Source of the DNA: Desulfosporosinus sp.
Lineage (GTDB): Bacteria > Bacillota > Desulfitobacteriia > Desulfitobacteriales > Desulfitobacteriaceae
Assembly (NCBI GenBank): GCA_003513495.1
Contig: DOPM01000033.1
Location: 78,023 to 142,022, forward strand
Length of the DNA: 64,000 nt
Reading direction: 5' to 3'
Shown: piece by piece, positions 26,725 to 36,224 of the stretch
Numbering within the stretch: the stretch's first letter is position 1
How the letters are laid out: every line of letters begins with the position of its first letter
Position numbers and translations under genes: made by a program
The notes under the pieces: model-generated
Seen by the model: only the letters and a program-made list of their open reading frames with translations
Told to the model about the DNA's origin: nothing
Databases searched by the model: none

Positions 26725-26820
26725 TGTAAGGATAAGTAGTTACAGAAAGGGAGCGGTATTTTGACCCGGATTCTAATCCTAAAGTGTAACCTAAGCAACT
26801 TAAACCCATTCGGAAATAGC

Positions 26821-26870
26821 CAAGTATAAAAGCGAGATTCTTATTTTTAAGAACCTCGCTTTTATACTTG
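26821..26870 (+). terminator. 23-bp hairpin terminator
   Basis: CAAGTATAAAAGCGAG pairs with CTCGCTTTTATACTTG and continues inward to a tiny loop, with a single mismatch in about 23 bp. It ends the small-gene transcript and could work in both directions. Confidence 0.75.
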
Positions 26871-26974
26871 ACAACAATAAAGGTATTTATGTTAAGACTA
26901 AAGAAATGTAGATGAAGAAAAAACAAGAATAGATGGGTAACGTACGGATAATTTAATTTTATGGAGGGGTTTAA

Positions 26975-27556
26975 ATGGCATTATCAGTACTGGGAATTGC
27001 ATGCAGTCCGCGGCGCAATGGTAACACAACGAGATTACTATTAGAAGGAATGAAAATTGCTCAGACTGAAGGACACAGGACTGAATTGGTTTTTCTTTCA
27101 GACCTGAGAATGAATCCCTGCCTAGGATGTGGTGCTTGCTCAGCTGAAGGAGTTTGTGTCATTAAGGATGATATCCCAAAGCTTCAAGAAAAACTAACGA
27201 ATGTTGACCGCTTAATTCTTGCTGCACCAATCTATTTTATGGGTGTAAATGCCCAAACGAAAATAATGATCGATCGTATGCAAACCTTCTGGGCGCGTAA
27301 ATACCTTCTAAATCAAACACTTGTCAGGCCATCTGGGCCGGAACGAAGTGGTATTTTTATTTCAACAGCGGGCACACAACTACCGAATTTATTTGATTGC
27401 GCGGAACGTTCTGTCAAGACATTTTTTCATATGTTAGACATTAAGTATGCTCAATCCTGCCTTTATAGTAATGTAGATAAGGCAGGAGATATTGAAAAAT
27501 CTCAGTCATCATTTATTGAAGTTCGTGAGGCTGCCCAAGCTCTCTTAATTCCCTAA
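26975..27556 (+). CDS. flavodoxin-fold NADPH-dependent FMN reductase / iron-sulfur flavoprotein-like
   Basis: A 193-residue protein with the FMN phosphate loop SPRRNGNTTRLL near residue 12. It has CLGCGACSAEGVC near 50, the Cys-rich insert seen in Isf-type iron-sulfur flavoproteins of anaerobes, and the APIYFMGVNAQTKIMIDR strand-helix of the family. It probably moves electrons to small acceptors; the partner is unknown. The ATG follows ATGGAGGGG. It is transcribed alone. Confidence 0.82.
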   Translation: MALSVLGIACSPRRNGNTTRLLLEGMKIAQTEGHRTELVFLSDLRMNPCLGCGACSAEGVCVIKDDIPKLQEKLTNVDRLILAAPIYFMGVNAQTKIMIDRMQTFWARKYLLNQTLVRPSGPERSGIFISTAGTQLPNLFDCAERSVKTFFHMLDIKYAQSCLYSNVDKAGDIEKSQSSFIEVREAAQALLIP

Positions 27557-27655
27557 TTTCAAACTAGTTCAAAAAATCTTGCTAGTCGAATCCTTGCCTA
27601 TTATGGTATACTAATTGACAGTATTATAGTAAATGATGGAAAGGAACCGTGTCTC

Positions 27656-28540
27656 ATGCAACAAACCTCTAATCCTATGAACTTGCCTAAAATTGCGATT
27701 GTAACTGACAGTACAAGTGATCTTGATTCTAAGATGACTAAGGAGTTTGGAATTGAGATTCTGCCTTTGCATGTGGTGTACAAGGATCGAGAGTATCTTG
27801 ATGGAGTTAATATCCAACCTAATGAAGTTTATGACAATATGGATATTGAAGTTCCTACGACATCATTACCTTCGCCTGCGGAAGTATCTAATTTATTAAA
27901 TCGACTTAGAGACGACAACTATACACATGTTATCTCTATGCACATCTCAAGCGGCTTAAGCGGAACTTATGAAACAGTTTGTCAGGTAGCCAATGAATAT
28001 AAAGACATGAAGATTGAAGTGTTGGATTCAAAAGCACTTTCCATGGGTCTCGGTTTTCCTGTTTTGGAGGCGGCTCGTGAACTTCGCAAATCGATGGATT
28101 TTCAAGCTGCGATTAAGGTGGCTAAGACCGTTTCTCAGCAGACTAAACTCTATTTTGTCTTATCAACCTTAGAATATCTTAAACGGGGTGGACGTATCGG
28201 ATATGTTTCGGGTACTGTTGGTGAGCTGCTTAATATAAAACCCATCATTTCTATTAATTCCGAAGGAAAATACATAACTCATGCAAAAGTCCGGGGGAGA
28301 GATCAATCCCTAAAAAAATTGTTTGATATACTTACCGAAGGTACTGGGAATGGCCTGTTCAATGTAGCTATTGTTCATGGTGGAGCAGAACAGGAAGCTC
28401 GTAAACTCTGGCAAAAGGCTAAAGAACTTCCCAATATTAAGGAATTATTATTTAATCAGATTAGCCCAGTTATGGGGGTTCATACAGGTCCGGGACTTGT
28501 TGGTGTTATTATATCTCCAGTTATTACAGCTCAGTCTTAG
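27656..28540 (+). CDS. DegV family fatty-acid-binding protein
   Basis: A 294-residue protein of the DegV (FakB) family, which presents fatty acids to the FakA kinase for phospholipid synthesis. Family features are IAIVTDSTSDLDSKM at the start, the SSGLSGTYET phosphate/carboxyl-site loop, VLDSKALSMGLG, and LEYLKRGGRIG in the second domain. Normal length. No fakA is in the window. Confidence 0.9.
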   Translation: MQQTSNPMNLPKIAIVTDSTSDLDSKMTKEFGIEILPLHVVYKDREYLDGVNIQPNEVYDNMDIEVPTTSLPSPAEVSNLLNRLRDDNYTHVISMHISSGLSGTYETVCQVANEYKDMKIEVLDSKALSMGLGFPVLEAARELRKSMDFQAAIKVAKTVSQQTKLYFVLSTLEYLKRGGRIGYVSGTVGELLNIKPIISINSEGKYITHAKVRGRDQSLKKLFDILTEGTGNGLFNVAIVHGGAEQEARKLWQKAKELPNIKELLFNQISPVMGVHTGPGLVGVIISPVITAQS

Positions 28541-28567
28541 ACTGAGCTTATTTCTTTGGCATGATCA

Positions 28568-28657
28568 AAACAAGGGGACAGTTACTTGTTTCTCTCGAAA
28601 CAAGGGGACAGGTTACTTGTTTCTCTGAAACAAGGGGACAGATTACCTGTCTCTCTA
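28568..28657 (+). repeat. three tandem 30-bp REP-like units
   Basis: AAACAAGGGGACAG recurs at 28568, 28598 and 28628, a strict 30-base period. Each unit carries a small inverted repeat, AACAAG with CTTGTT (degenerate in unit 3). There are no unique spacers. It lies directly behind degV and may also act as its terminator. Confidence 0.8.
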
Positions 28658-28696
28658 ATTAAGCCTTCTTGTTCAGCTATTACAGAACTAGTTCTC

Positions 28697-28726
28697 TTGT
28701 TTAATTTAAGCGGAATATGCTATACT
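28697..28726 (+). promoter_or_regulatory. candidate promoter of the phosphoglucomutase gene
   Basis: TTGTTT, 18 bases, TATACT, with an expected start near 28733, about 60 bases before the gene. Confidence 0.5.
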
Positions 28727-28793
28727 CACTCTAAAAGGGAAGATTATCCAATAGTCAACTAAAACATTGACGATATTAAGGAGGTATGCTGGT

Positions 28794-30539
28794 TTGAGCA
28801 TCATCGAAGATCGCTATCGCTTGTGGTCAGAAAACCCCTATTTTGAGGAAGAAATTCGGCAAGAACTAAGTCAAATCACCGATCCACAAGAAATTGAGGA
28901 CCGTTTTTATACTGATTTGGAATTCGGCACGGGCGGATTAAGAGGAATTATTGCTGCTGGCACAAATCGCATGAATAAATATGTTATTCGAAAGGTAACC
29001 CAGGGGTTGGCAGAATGTGTTTGTGATCATGGGGAAGAAGGCAAGCAACGCGGGGTTGTGATTGCTTACGACTCACGCAGGTACTCACCGGAATTTGCCC
29101 TCGAAGCAGCCTTGGTTCTGGCAAAGAATAACATTAAAGTCTACCTCTTTGATGCCCTTCGACCGACGCCGGAACTTTCGTTTGCGGTTCGCCATTTGCA
29201 TGCTTTAGCAGGGATTGTTGTGACGGCAAGTCATAATCCTAAAACGTATAACGGGTACAAGGTATATTGGGATGACGGCGGACAAGTTCCTCCTGTAAAA
29301 GCCGATCAAATTCTGGCCCGCATTAATGCTAGGGAGAGCTGGTTAGGAATCGAACCTATGCCGTTAGAAGAAGCTAAGAGCTGCGGTCTTCTTCAAATCA
29401 TTGGTGAAGAAATCGATCAACCATATCTTGCTCGTGTCCAGGAACTAGCCTTACACCCGGATCTCGATGCCGAAAAGGGGAAGGAACTTAAAATCGTCTA
29501 TACTCCTCTGCATGGGGCAGGGAATGTACTGGTCCGAAGGGCGTTATCTGAACTCGGTTTTAGTTCTGTCAACGTCGTACTCGAACAAGAGCTTCCTGAT
29601 CCAGACTTCACGACCGTTCCTTATCCTAATCCGGAAATCCCGGCAACCTTTGAACTGGCGAGAAAATACGGATACGAGATGAACGCCGATCTGCTCTTAG
29701 CAACAGATCCAGATGCTGATCGTTTAGGAGTAGCTTTACGTACGCCTCAAGGTGACTATATACAGCTTACAGGTAATCAGATTGGGGTATTATTAACCTA
29801 CTATATCTTGTCTCAGAAAAAGGCCTTAGGAACACTTCCGGAAAATTCAACAATTATTAAGACGGTTGCCTCAACGGATTTGGCAGATGATGTTGCCCGA
29901 TATTTCAATGTACACGTTGAGAACGTGCTGACAGGGTTTAAATTCATTGCTGAAAAAGAACGAGAAATGGAAGAGGCTGGTTGGGGGACGTTTCAATTTG
30001 GTTTCGAAGAAAGTTACGGATACCTAGCCGGGGATTTTGTACGAGATAAAGATGCAGTGATTGCTTCAGTCTTGTTAGCTGAAGCTGCCCTTTATTACCA
30101 ACAAGTTGAGGGTCGCAGTTTCTTTGATGTTCTTGAAAGTATCTATCAACAATTTGGTTATTTCCTTGAGGATCAGGAGTCTCTTGCTCTTGAAGGTAAA
30201 CGTGGCAAAGAGGAAATGGCCTTAATTATGAATTCATTTCGTCAAGAGGAGATTCTCGAACTGTCTGGAATGCCTATTAAGAGATTTGATGACTATGAGC
30301 ATCGACTTAGTAAAGATTTAAGCACAGGTCAGACCTATCCTCTTAAACTTCCTCGTTCGAATGTTTTAAGGTATTCTTTCACAGCGGGAGGATTTGTCAT
30401 GGTACGACCTTCTGGGACGGAACCTAAAATTAAATTTTACTTTTCAGTTAAAGCGGATACTCTAGCAGATGCGACGGATCGTCTTCGTAAACTAAAGGAA
30501 GAGCTAATGCATCGTATCACGCAAATTAGGTCTGTCTAG
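28794..30539 (+). CDS. phospho-sugar mutase (phosphoglucomutase/phosphomannomutase)
   Basis: A 581-residue alpha-D-phosphohexomutase that interconverts 1- and 6-phosphates of glucose or mannose for envelope sugar precursors. It contains the active-site Ser in TASHNPKTYNGYKVYW (near 144), the Mg site DPDADRLG, the sugar-binding GFEESYGY and the C-terminal phosphate site RPSGTEPKIKFY. PgcA-like in length. TTG start, chosen because AAGGAGGT lies eight bases before it; the frame is open further upstream without a site. Confidence 0.92.
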   Translation: MSIIEDRYRLWSENPYFEEEIRQELSQITDPQEIEDRFYTDLEFGTGGLRGIIAAGTNRMNKYVIRKVTQGLAECVCDHGEEGKQRGVVIAYDSRRYSPEFALEAALVLAKNNIKVYLFDALRPTPELSFAVRHLHALAGIVVTASHNPKTYNGYKVYWDDGGQVPPVKADQILARINARESWLGIEPMPLEEAKSCGLLQIIGEEIDQPYLARVQELALHPDLDAEKGKELKIVYTPLHGAGNVLVRRALSELGFSSVNVVLEQELPDPDFTTVPYPNPEIPATFELARKYGYEMNADLLLATDPDADRLGVALRTPQGDYIQLTGNQIGVLLTYYILSQKKALGTLPENSTIIKTVASTDLADDVARYFNVHVENVLTGFKFIAEKEREMEEAGWGTFQFGFEESYGYLAGDFVRDKDAVIASVLLAEAALYYQQVEGRSFFDVLESIYQQFGYFLEDQESLALEGKRGKEEMALIMNSFRQEEILELSGMPIKRFDDYEHRLSKDLSTGQTYPLKLPRSNVLRYSFTAGGFVMVRPSGTEPKIKFYFSVKADTLADATDRLRKLKEELMHRITQIRSV

Positions 30540-30676
30540 TGAAGGATTTTTGTTCTATTCGTCGAATAATCCCGAGATAGGTAGATGTAGGTGTGCCTTA
30601 ACTCCTTGGCTTTTTGCCAGTTGCTTGGTGCAGTGATTTTCTAAAACGTGTCTGCCGAAAAGGGAGAGTTTCTCAA

Positions 30677-31606
30677 ATGCAAATTAGGGACCATTGGTTC
30701 GCCGTTGTTAATCCGCACTCTGCTAATGGCAGCACCCGAAAACGATGGCCGCTTTATCTGAAACGACTTAGAGATGAAGGCTTTAATATTGACTTTGAAT
30801 ACACGTCCAGGCCTGGAGATGCAATTCTGATCACACAAAAAGCACTGTTGAGCGGATGTACTCATATCATCTCTGCCGGTGGAGATGGGACAATGAACGA
30901 AGTGGTTAATGGCTTCTTCTTAGAGGGTCAACTTATTAATCCACAGGCTGAACTTGCCGTTTTTTCACATGGTACGGGATGCGACTTTATTCGCACATTA
31001 CAAATCCCCAAAGGAATTGAGGGGTTTGTTAACGTCCTGAAACAAGGTCGCATAAAGAAGGTTGACGTGGGAGAAGTCCAGTTCTATGATGATAATGGTC
31101 TGAAGCTTCATCGTTATTTTCTTAATGTCGCAGACGTTGGTTTAGGTGGAGAGACAGTCGCACGGGTTAATCGGCAAAGTAAGTTTCTAGGAGGTAAACT
31201 ATCCTTTCTTATCGGATCAATCCTAAGTATTCTTCGCTATCGCAATAAAGTTATGAGTTGTGAAATTGACGGAAAACTTAGCTGCAATGGCAGGCTCAAC
31301 AGCATTATGGTTGCCAACGGTCGGTATATTGGTGGAGGCATGATGATCGCTCCCCATGCCGAGCTTAATGATGGATTCTTTGATGTGGTTGTCTTGGGCA
31401 ACTTTTCAACTTGGACCATCTTACGGCATATTCCAAAGATCTATCGAGGCACTCATCTTAAAATTCCTGGGGTTAGTGTACAGCGTGGTCGTTCTGTTGT
31501 TATCACTTCAGCTGAAAAGATTCTACTTGATATTGATGGAGAACAACCGGGTCAAGGACCCATCCAATTTAAACTTAATCCTAGTATCTTGCGTTTGTGG
31601 GGATAG
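30677..31606 (+). CDS. diacylglycerol/lipid kinase (YegS/BmrU/DgkB family)
   Basis: A 309-residue kinase of the DAGK catalytic family, acting on a membrane lipid at the cytosolic face. It has FAVVNPHSANGSTRKRWP near the start, the nucleotide loop SAGGDGTMNEVVNG, and GTGCDFIRTL, then LDIDGEQ near the end. The ATG follows AGGGAGAG; the upstream extension of the frame has no site. Normal length. Confidence 0.88.
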   Translation: MQIRDHWFAVVNPHSANGSTRKRWPLYLKRLRDEGFNIDFEYTSRPGDAILITQKALLSGCTHIISAGGDGTMNEVVNGFFLEGQLINPQAELAVFSHGTGCDFIRTLQIPKGIEGFVNVLKQGRIKKVDVGEVQFYDDNGLKLHRYFLNVADVGLGGETVARVNRQSKFLGGKLSFLIGSILSILRYRNKVMSCEIDGKLSCNGRLNSIMVANGRYIGGGMMIAPHAELNDGFFDVVVLGNFSTWTILRHIPKIYRGTHLKIPGVSVQRGRSVVITSAEKILLDIDGEQPGQGPIQFKLNPSILRLWG

Positions 31607-31627
31607 GGAAACCCAGGAATTTGCATT

Positions 31628-31678
31628 AAATCAGGGATAGATAGTCATAGGTGTTCTATGACTATCTATCCCTGATTT
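31628..31678 (+). terminator. perfect 23-bp inverted repeat after the lipid kinase
   Basis: AAATCAGGGATAGATAG begins the left arm; the right arm is its exact complement around the loop GTGTT, followed by a few Ts and an AT-rich stretch. Strong hairpin, unusually long for a plain terminator. Confidence 0.7.
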
Positions 31679-31741
31679 CAGTTATAAGCCTCAAGCGACC
31701 TTACATACTGGGAGAAACAGCATTTTCATAACAAAACAAAA

Positions 31742-31800
31742 TTAATCAAAGGTCAATATTGGTCAAAATAATCCCTGACCAATATTGACCTTTGATTTAA
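31742..31800 (+). promoter_or_regulatory. two CtsR-type operators before the DnaJ-like/clpB unit
   Basis: GGTCAAT-ATT-GGTCAAA at 31751-31767 fits the CtsR heptad repeat (RGTCAAA NAN RGTCAAA). A second copy lies on the other strand at about 31774-31790. Together they form a 22-bp inverted repeat that covers the -35 box of the promoter. Heat-shock repression by CtsR is the expected role. Confidence 0.75.
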
Positions 31801-31813
31801 AAAGGACTATAAT
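31785..31813 (+). promoter_or_regulatory. sigma-A promoter of the DnaJ-like/clpB unit
   Basis: TTGACC, 17 bases, TATAAT. The -35 lies inside the distal CtsR operator, so repressor binding would block polymerase. Confidence 0.75.
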
Positions 31814-31920
31814 TTTGATAACAAGGAAAAATACTCTAGTATAACTATAAAAATAATAGCAAGATAATAATCTATAAAGGTTATTAAACCAAAAATAATA
31901 ATGCTGATGGGGTGATAAGC

Positions 31921-32919
31921 ATGGATTTTAAAGATTATTACGTCAGCCTAGGTGTTTCACCTGATGCCGACGAAAAAACCATAAAGAAAGCTTACCAGAA
32001 ACTAGCCAAAAAATATCATCCGGATGTTAATCCCGGTGATAAAGCCTCTGAAGAAAAATTTAAAGAGGCAACTGAAGCATACCAAGCTATTAGTGATCCG
32101 GAAAAACGCCGTAAGTATGATGAATTACGACAAGATTATCAACAATGGAAAGCTCGTGGAGGGCGCGGAGATTATAATTGGGATCGATGGCAGTCTAATC
32201 CTGGTGGAGGCGGAGGGCATACTTATACCATGTCTCCTGAAGATTTTGCAGAAATGTTTGGCGGCGCTGGGAGGACAGGTGGGTTTAACTTTGGAGGGGA
32301 AGGATACTCAGACTTCTTCTCAACTCTTTTTGGAGGAATGGGAGGACAGAGCCGCGGGTTCGGTGGAGGTCCTAATGTAGCGCGCCCCCGTCAAGGTCAG
32401 AACGTTGAAGTTGAAGTTCAAGTGACTCTTGAAGAATCTTATACCGGAACGACTAGAGTCATTCGAACCGGGGAAAAACAAATCGAGGCCAAGATCCCTA
32501 AAGGGGTTAGGACAGGTTCCAAGGTACGACTTTCAGGGCAAGGGGGTCCTGGTATTAATGGTGGATTAGCGGGGAATCTCTATTTAATCATAACTGTTAG
32601 CCCTCATTCTTATTTTGTTCGTGAGGGAGATGATTTGAGAGCAGAGATTCCCATTGACTTCTACCGTGCCTTAATAGGTGGAGAGGTTAGTGTTCGGACT
32701 CTTTGCGGTGAGGTGCTGCTCAAAATACCACCACAAACCCAAAGTGGGAAAAAATTTCGCTTAAAAGGAAAAGGGATGCCAAGTTTAGAAAAGCCCTCGC
32801 AACACGGGGATCTCTTGGTCGTTGTTTCAATTGTTCTACCAGAAAACATGAGCGAGCAAGAGCTCACTGCCCTTCGTGATCTGGCGGATAAACGAGGAAT
32901 TACAGTGCAATGTAGGTAA
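31921..32919 (+). CDS. DnaJ-like co-chaperone without zinc finger (CbpA type)
   Basis: A 332-residue Hsp40. The J domain (residues 1-66) has the KKYHPDVNPGDK loop with the HPD motif. A Gly/Phe-rich linker spans about 75-150 and two C-terminal substrate-binding domains follow from ~160. The CxxCxGxG zinc domain of DnaJ is absent, making it a class B/CbpA protein. The ATG at 31921 is correctly spaced from GGGGTGAT. It is cotranscribed with clpB 44 bases downstream. Confidence 0.9.
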   Translation: MDFKDYYVSLGVSPDADEKTIKKAYQKLAKKYHPDVNPGDKASEEKFKEATEAYQAISDPEKRRKYDELRQDYQQWKARGGRGDYNWDRWQSNPGGGGGHTYTMSPEDFAEMFGGAGRTGGFNFGGEGYSDFFSTLFGGMGGQSRGFGGGPNVARPRQGQNVEVEVQVTLEESYTGTTRVIRTGEKQIEAKIPKGVRTGSKVRLSGQGGPGINGGLAGNLYLIITVSPHSYFVREGDDLRAEIPIDFYRALIGGEVSVRTLCGEVLLKIPPQTQSGKKFRLKGKGMPSLEKPSQHGDLLVVVSIVLPENMSEQELTALRDLADKRGITVQCR

Positions 32920-32963
32920 AAATGTAGCTAATTGATAACAAGCTTGAAAAGGAGTGAAAGATT

Positions 32964-35573
32964 ATGTCTTTTGATACTAACCGTTTTACCCAGAAATCTC
33001 AGGAAGCGATTGCAAGTGCTCAAACAATGGCGGAACGCAACGGTAACAGTATGGTTGAACCCGAACATCTTTTGCTCTCCCTATTAGAGCAAGGAGATGG
33101 CGTCGTTCCTCAAGTACTGACTAAAATAGGAATAGCAGTTGGAGCGCTCATTCAAACAATTCGTCAAGAAATAAATCGTTTTCCCCGCATTAGCGGAGGA
33201 AATGTGCAATTGAGTATCTCTCCCCGCTTAAGGACGGTCTTAGTAGCTGCTCATGATGAGATGGCGCCCTTTGGAGATGAGTACGTCAGTACTGAGCATT
33301 TACTGCTTGGGATTTTAAGTAAGGCTGGAGGGGCTGCTGAACAAACCCTAAAGCAAGTTGGGTTAACTCGGGAAAAATTGCTTCAAGCTTTACGTGAGGT
33401 GAGAGGCACCCAACGAGTCACTAGTCCTAATCCTGAAGGTACCTATGCTGCCCTTGAGCAGTATGGACTTAACTTAGTCCAACAGGCACGGCGCGGAAAG
33501 CTTGATCCAGTGATTGGTCGTGACGAGGAAATCCGCAGAGTGATTCAAACTCTATCCAGGCGGACTAAAAATAATCCTGTCCTGATTGGTGAACCAGGGG
33601 TTGGTAAAACAGCCATAGTCGAAGGATTAGCTCAGCGGATTGTCAGGGGAGACGTTCCAGAGGCAATTAAAGATAAACAAGTGATTGCTCTCGATTTAGG
33701 AACCTTAATTGCGGGAGCTAAGTACCGTGGAGAGTTTGAAGAACGCTTAAAAGCTGTTCTTAAAGAAATCCAAGACCGCGATGATGTAATTTTATTTATT
33801 GACGAGCTGCATACAGTTGTTGGGGCCGGAGCTGCAGAAGGGGCGATGGATGCCAGTAATATGCTTAAGCCGATGCTTGCTCGAGGAGAGCTTAGTATGC
33901 TTGGGGCGACAACTCTCGCAGAGTATCGGAAGCATATCGAGAAAGATGCTGCTCTCGAACGTCGTTTCCAACCTATTATGGTGGAAGCGCCTACGGTAGA
34001 AGATACAATTTCCATTTTGCGTGGTCTTAAAGAACGTTACGAAACTCACCATGGAGTCCGAATAACCGATGGGGCAATTATTGCTGCTGCTGTACTTTCA
34101 GATCGATATATTAGTGATCGTTTCCTTCCGGATAAGGCAATTGATTTAATCGATGAAGCTGGAGCGCGCATGCGAATGGAGATTACAAGTGATCCTTATG
34201 AGTTGGATCAAATTAAACGTCGAATATTGCAACTGGAGATTGAACGAGAAGCCTTGAAAAAGGAAAAGGATGATGCTAGTAAAGAACGCTTAGCAAAAAT
34301 TGAGGAAGAGTTAGGAAATCTTAAGGAAGAACGGTCTGGAATGGAGGCACAGTTGCAAGGGGAACGCGAAATATTGGTTCGGATTCAACAACTTAAAGAA
34401 GAAGTTGATCGTTCCCGTACGTTGATGGAGCAAGCTCAACAGCAATTAGATTATAATAAGGCTGCAGAACTTCAATACGGCATTATCCCAGGTTTAGAAA
34501 AAGAACTAAAAGCGACGGAAGAAAAACTGCAAGTCAAGCAGAATAGTCTATTAAAGCAAGAAGTCTTAGAACAAGATATCGCTGAGATTGTAGCAACCTG
34601 GACTCATGTTCCAGTTTCCAAACTTATGGAAAGTGAAATGCAAAAGCTTGTTCACATGGAAGAGCGAATTCATCAAAGGGTCATCGGTCAAGAGGAAGCT
34701 GTTAAAGCTGTTGCTGATGCTGTACGAAGAGCACGTGCTGGGCTTCAAGACCCAAACCGCCCCTTGGGATCCTTCCTGTTCTTAGGTCCTACGGGTGTCG
34801 GGAAAACTGAGCTTACAAGGGCATTAGCAGAGTTCCTCTTTGATGATGAACAGGCTATGGTTAGGATTGATATGTCCGAATATATGGAAAAGCATACGGT
34901 GTCACGTTTGATTGGAGCCCCTCCCGGTTACGTAGGTTATGAAGAGGGAGGACAACTCACTGAAGCTGTTCGGCGTAAACCCTATAGTGTCATTCTCTTT
35001 GACGAAGTAGAGAAGGCCCATAGTGATGTTTCTAATGTTTTGCTGCAATTGCTTGATGATGGAAGGTTAACGGATGGTCAGGGTCGCATAGTAAACTTTA
35101 AAAATACGGTAGTCATTCTAACCAGCAACATTGCGAGTCCGACGATTCAGGATCTGACTCAACGCAACGCCTCCAAGCAAGAAGTACGAGCCTCGATCAA
35201 TGAGGAACTACGCCATTATTTTCGACCAGAATTTCTGAACCGTCTTGATGAAACGATTGTCTTCCATCCTCTAGGACGAGAGCATATCGGACGAATCGTT
35301 GAAATTCAGTTAGGACAGTTACGTAAACGTTTGAGTGAAAGTAAGCTGACGCTAGAATTGACAGAAAAGGCGAAAGAACAACTGACGAATGAAGGGTATG
35401 ACCCCATCTACGGAGCCAGACCGCTCAAACGAGTCATTCAACAGCGACTGCAGAATCCTTTAGCCCTCAAACTATTGCAAGGAGATTTTAAAGCTGGACA
35501 GGAGATTCTTGTTGACGTTGATCAAACGGGTAATTATGGGTTTTCTACCAGGAAAGAGTCAGTGATTCTCTAG
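32964..35573 (+). CDS. clpB: ClpB disaggregase
   Basis: An 869-residue Hsp100 that rescues aggregated proteins together with DnaK and Hsp40. In order: double Clp-N domain (1-145), first AAA domain with Walker A GEPGVGKTA near 209, the coiled-coil middle domain (~400-525, Lys/Glu/Gln-rich, which distinguishes ClpB from ClpC/ClpA), second AAA domain with GPTGVGKTE near 606 and the C-terminal D2 small domain. The length is as expected. Paired with an Hsp40 gene and CtsR boxes. Confidence 0.95.
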   Translation: MSFDTNRFTQKSQEAIASAQTMAERNGNSMVEPEHLLLSLLEQGDGVVPQVLTKIGIAVGALIQTIRQEINRFPRISGGNVQLSISPRLRTVLVAAHDEMAPFGDEYVSTEHLLLGILSKAGGAAEQTLKQVGLTREKLLQALREVRGTQRVTSPNPEGTYAALEQYGLNLVQQARRGKLDPVIGRDEEIRRVIQTLSRRTKNNPVLIGEPGVGKTAIVEGLAQRIVRGDVPEAIKDKQVIALDLGTLIAGAKYRGEFEERLKAVLKEIQDRDDVILFIDELHTVVGAGAAEGAMDASNMLKPMLARGELSMLGATTLAEYRKHIEKDAALERRFQPIMVEAPTVEDTISILRGLKERYETHHGVRITDGAIIAAAVLSDRYISDRFLPDKAIDLIDEAGARMRMEITSDPYELDQIKRRILQLEIEREALKKEKDDASKERLAKIEEELGNLKEERSGMEAQLQGEREILVRIQQLKEEVDRSRTLMEQAQQQLDYNKAAELQYGIIPGLEKELKATEEKLQVKQNSLLKQEVLEQDIAEIVATWTHVPVSKLMESEMQKLVHMEERIHQRVIGQEEAVKAVADAVRRARAGLQDPNRPLGSFLFLGPTGVGKTELTRALAEFLFDDEQAMVRIDMSEYMEKHTVSRLIGAPPGYVGYEEGGQLTEAVRRKPYSVILFDEVEKAHSDVSNVLLQLLDDGRLTDGQGRIVNFKNTVVILTSNIASPTIQDLTQRNASKQEVRASINEELRHYFRPEFLNRLDETIVFHPLGREHIGRIVEIQLGQLRKRLSESKLTLELTEKAKEQLTNEGYDPIYGARPLKRVIQQRLQNPLALKLLQGDFKAGQEILVDVDQTGNYGFSTRKESVIL

Positions 35574-35624
35574 AAGGATTGGCCCTTTAACGTTTTATCC
35601 CAATTAGTTGACTTGAGAGATTAG

Positions 35625-35682
35625 AAAAAGAAGAGAGTCGGGGAGCATAACACAACAGTTAAGCCTCGGCCCTTTTCTTTTT
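35625..35682 (+). terminator. terminator of clpB
   Basis: AAAAAGAAGAGAG pairs with CCCTTTTCTTTTT with wobbles, extended by GTCGGGG with CCTCGGC, and the right arm ends in a T-run. Confidence 0.65.
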
Positions 35683-35801
35683 ATTACGAAACACTAATAT
35701 AAATCAAAGGCTCAAAGGATCTCCTCGAAAACTTGGCTTCTTTTGAAGACTAAATGTATAATGTAGTTAGCTAAGTTGAAAAGTAAAGTGAGGAGAATTA
35801 T

Positions 35802-36203
35802 GTGCCCCATACAATACCGATTAACTTCCCCATTTGGCAAGGACAAGAAGGGGAAGGACGTTGTCAGATTTCATTAATCCTCCAAGACACTGGGGATGGT
35901 CTAAATGCACTTCTGATCGGTGGGGAAAAACCCCATGTCGGTGGAGTCGTCCTGGCTCTTCCGCGTCCGAGCCTGCGAGGGGAAGGATGGAGTGCAGATG
36001 TTTATATCACACCGGTGCCCGGCCACAAAGATGTGGAAGTTGCAAAGACGCTTGGCGCATCCTTGGCGCGTGAACTCCAATGCACTGTTGTGGTGACTGC
36101 CGGAATTCACTCGGACAACCTTCGTCCTGAGGAACTGAGCCAAATCATTGGACACTGTGAGAAACTAACTCAAGCTGCCTTAGCTGCCCTGAAGCAGGGG
36201 TAA
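35802..36203 (+). CDS. prenylated-flavin chaperone LpdD-like protein
   Basis: A 133-residue protein resembling LpdD-like proteins that go with UbiD-type decarboxylases and are thought to handle prenylated FMN. It shows the GDGLNALLIGGEKPHVGGVV strand pair, PVPGHKDVEVA with a conserved His and a C-terminal VVVTAGIHSDNL segment. GTG start six bases after AGGAG. The UbiD gene follows 21 bases later, which strongly supports the assignment. Confidence 0.75.
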   Translation: MPHTIPINFPIWQGQEGEGRCQISLILQDTGDGLNALLIGGEKPHVGGVVLALPRPSLRGEGWSADVYITPVPGHKDVEVAKTLGASLARELQCTVVVTAGIHSDNLRPEELSQIIGHCEKLTQAALAALKQG

Positions 36204-36224
36204 TATTTGTTATGAGGTGACACT

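Noticed and set aside
28568..28657. CRISPR array
   Set aside because: The period is exactly the unit length, so there are no spacers.
33632..34052. leftward frames inside clpB
   Set aside because: Antisense shadows of a strongly conserved coding sequence.
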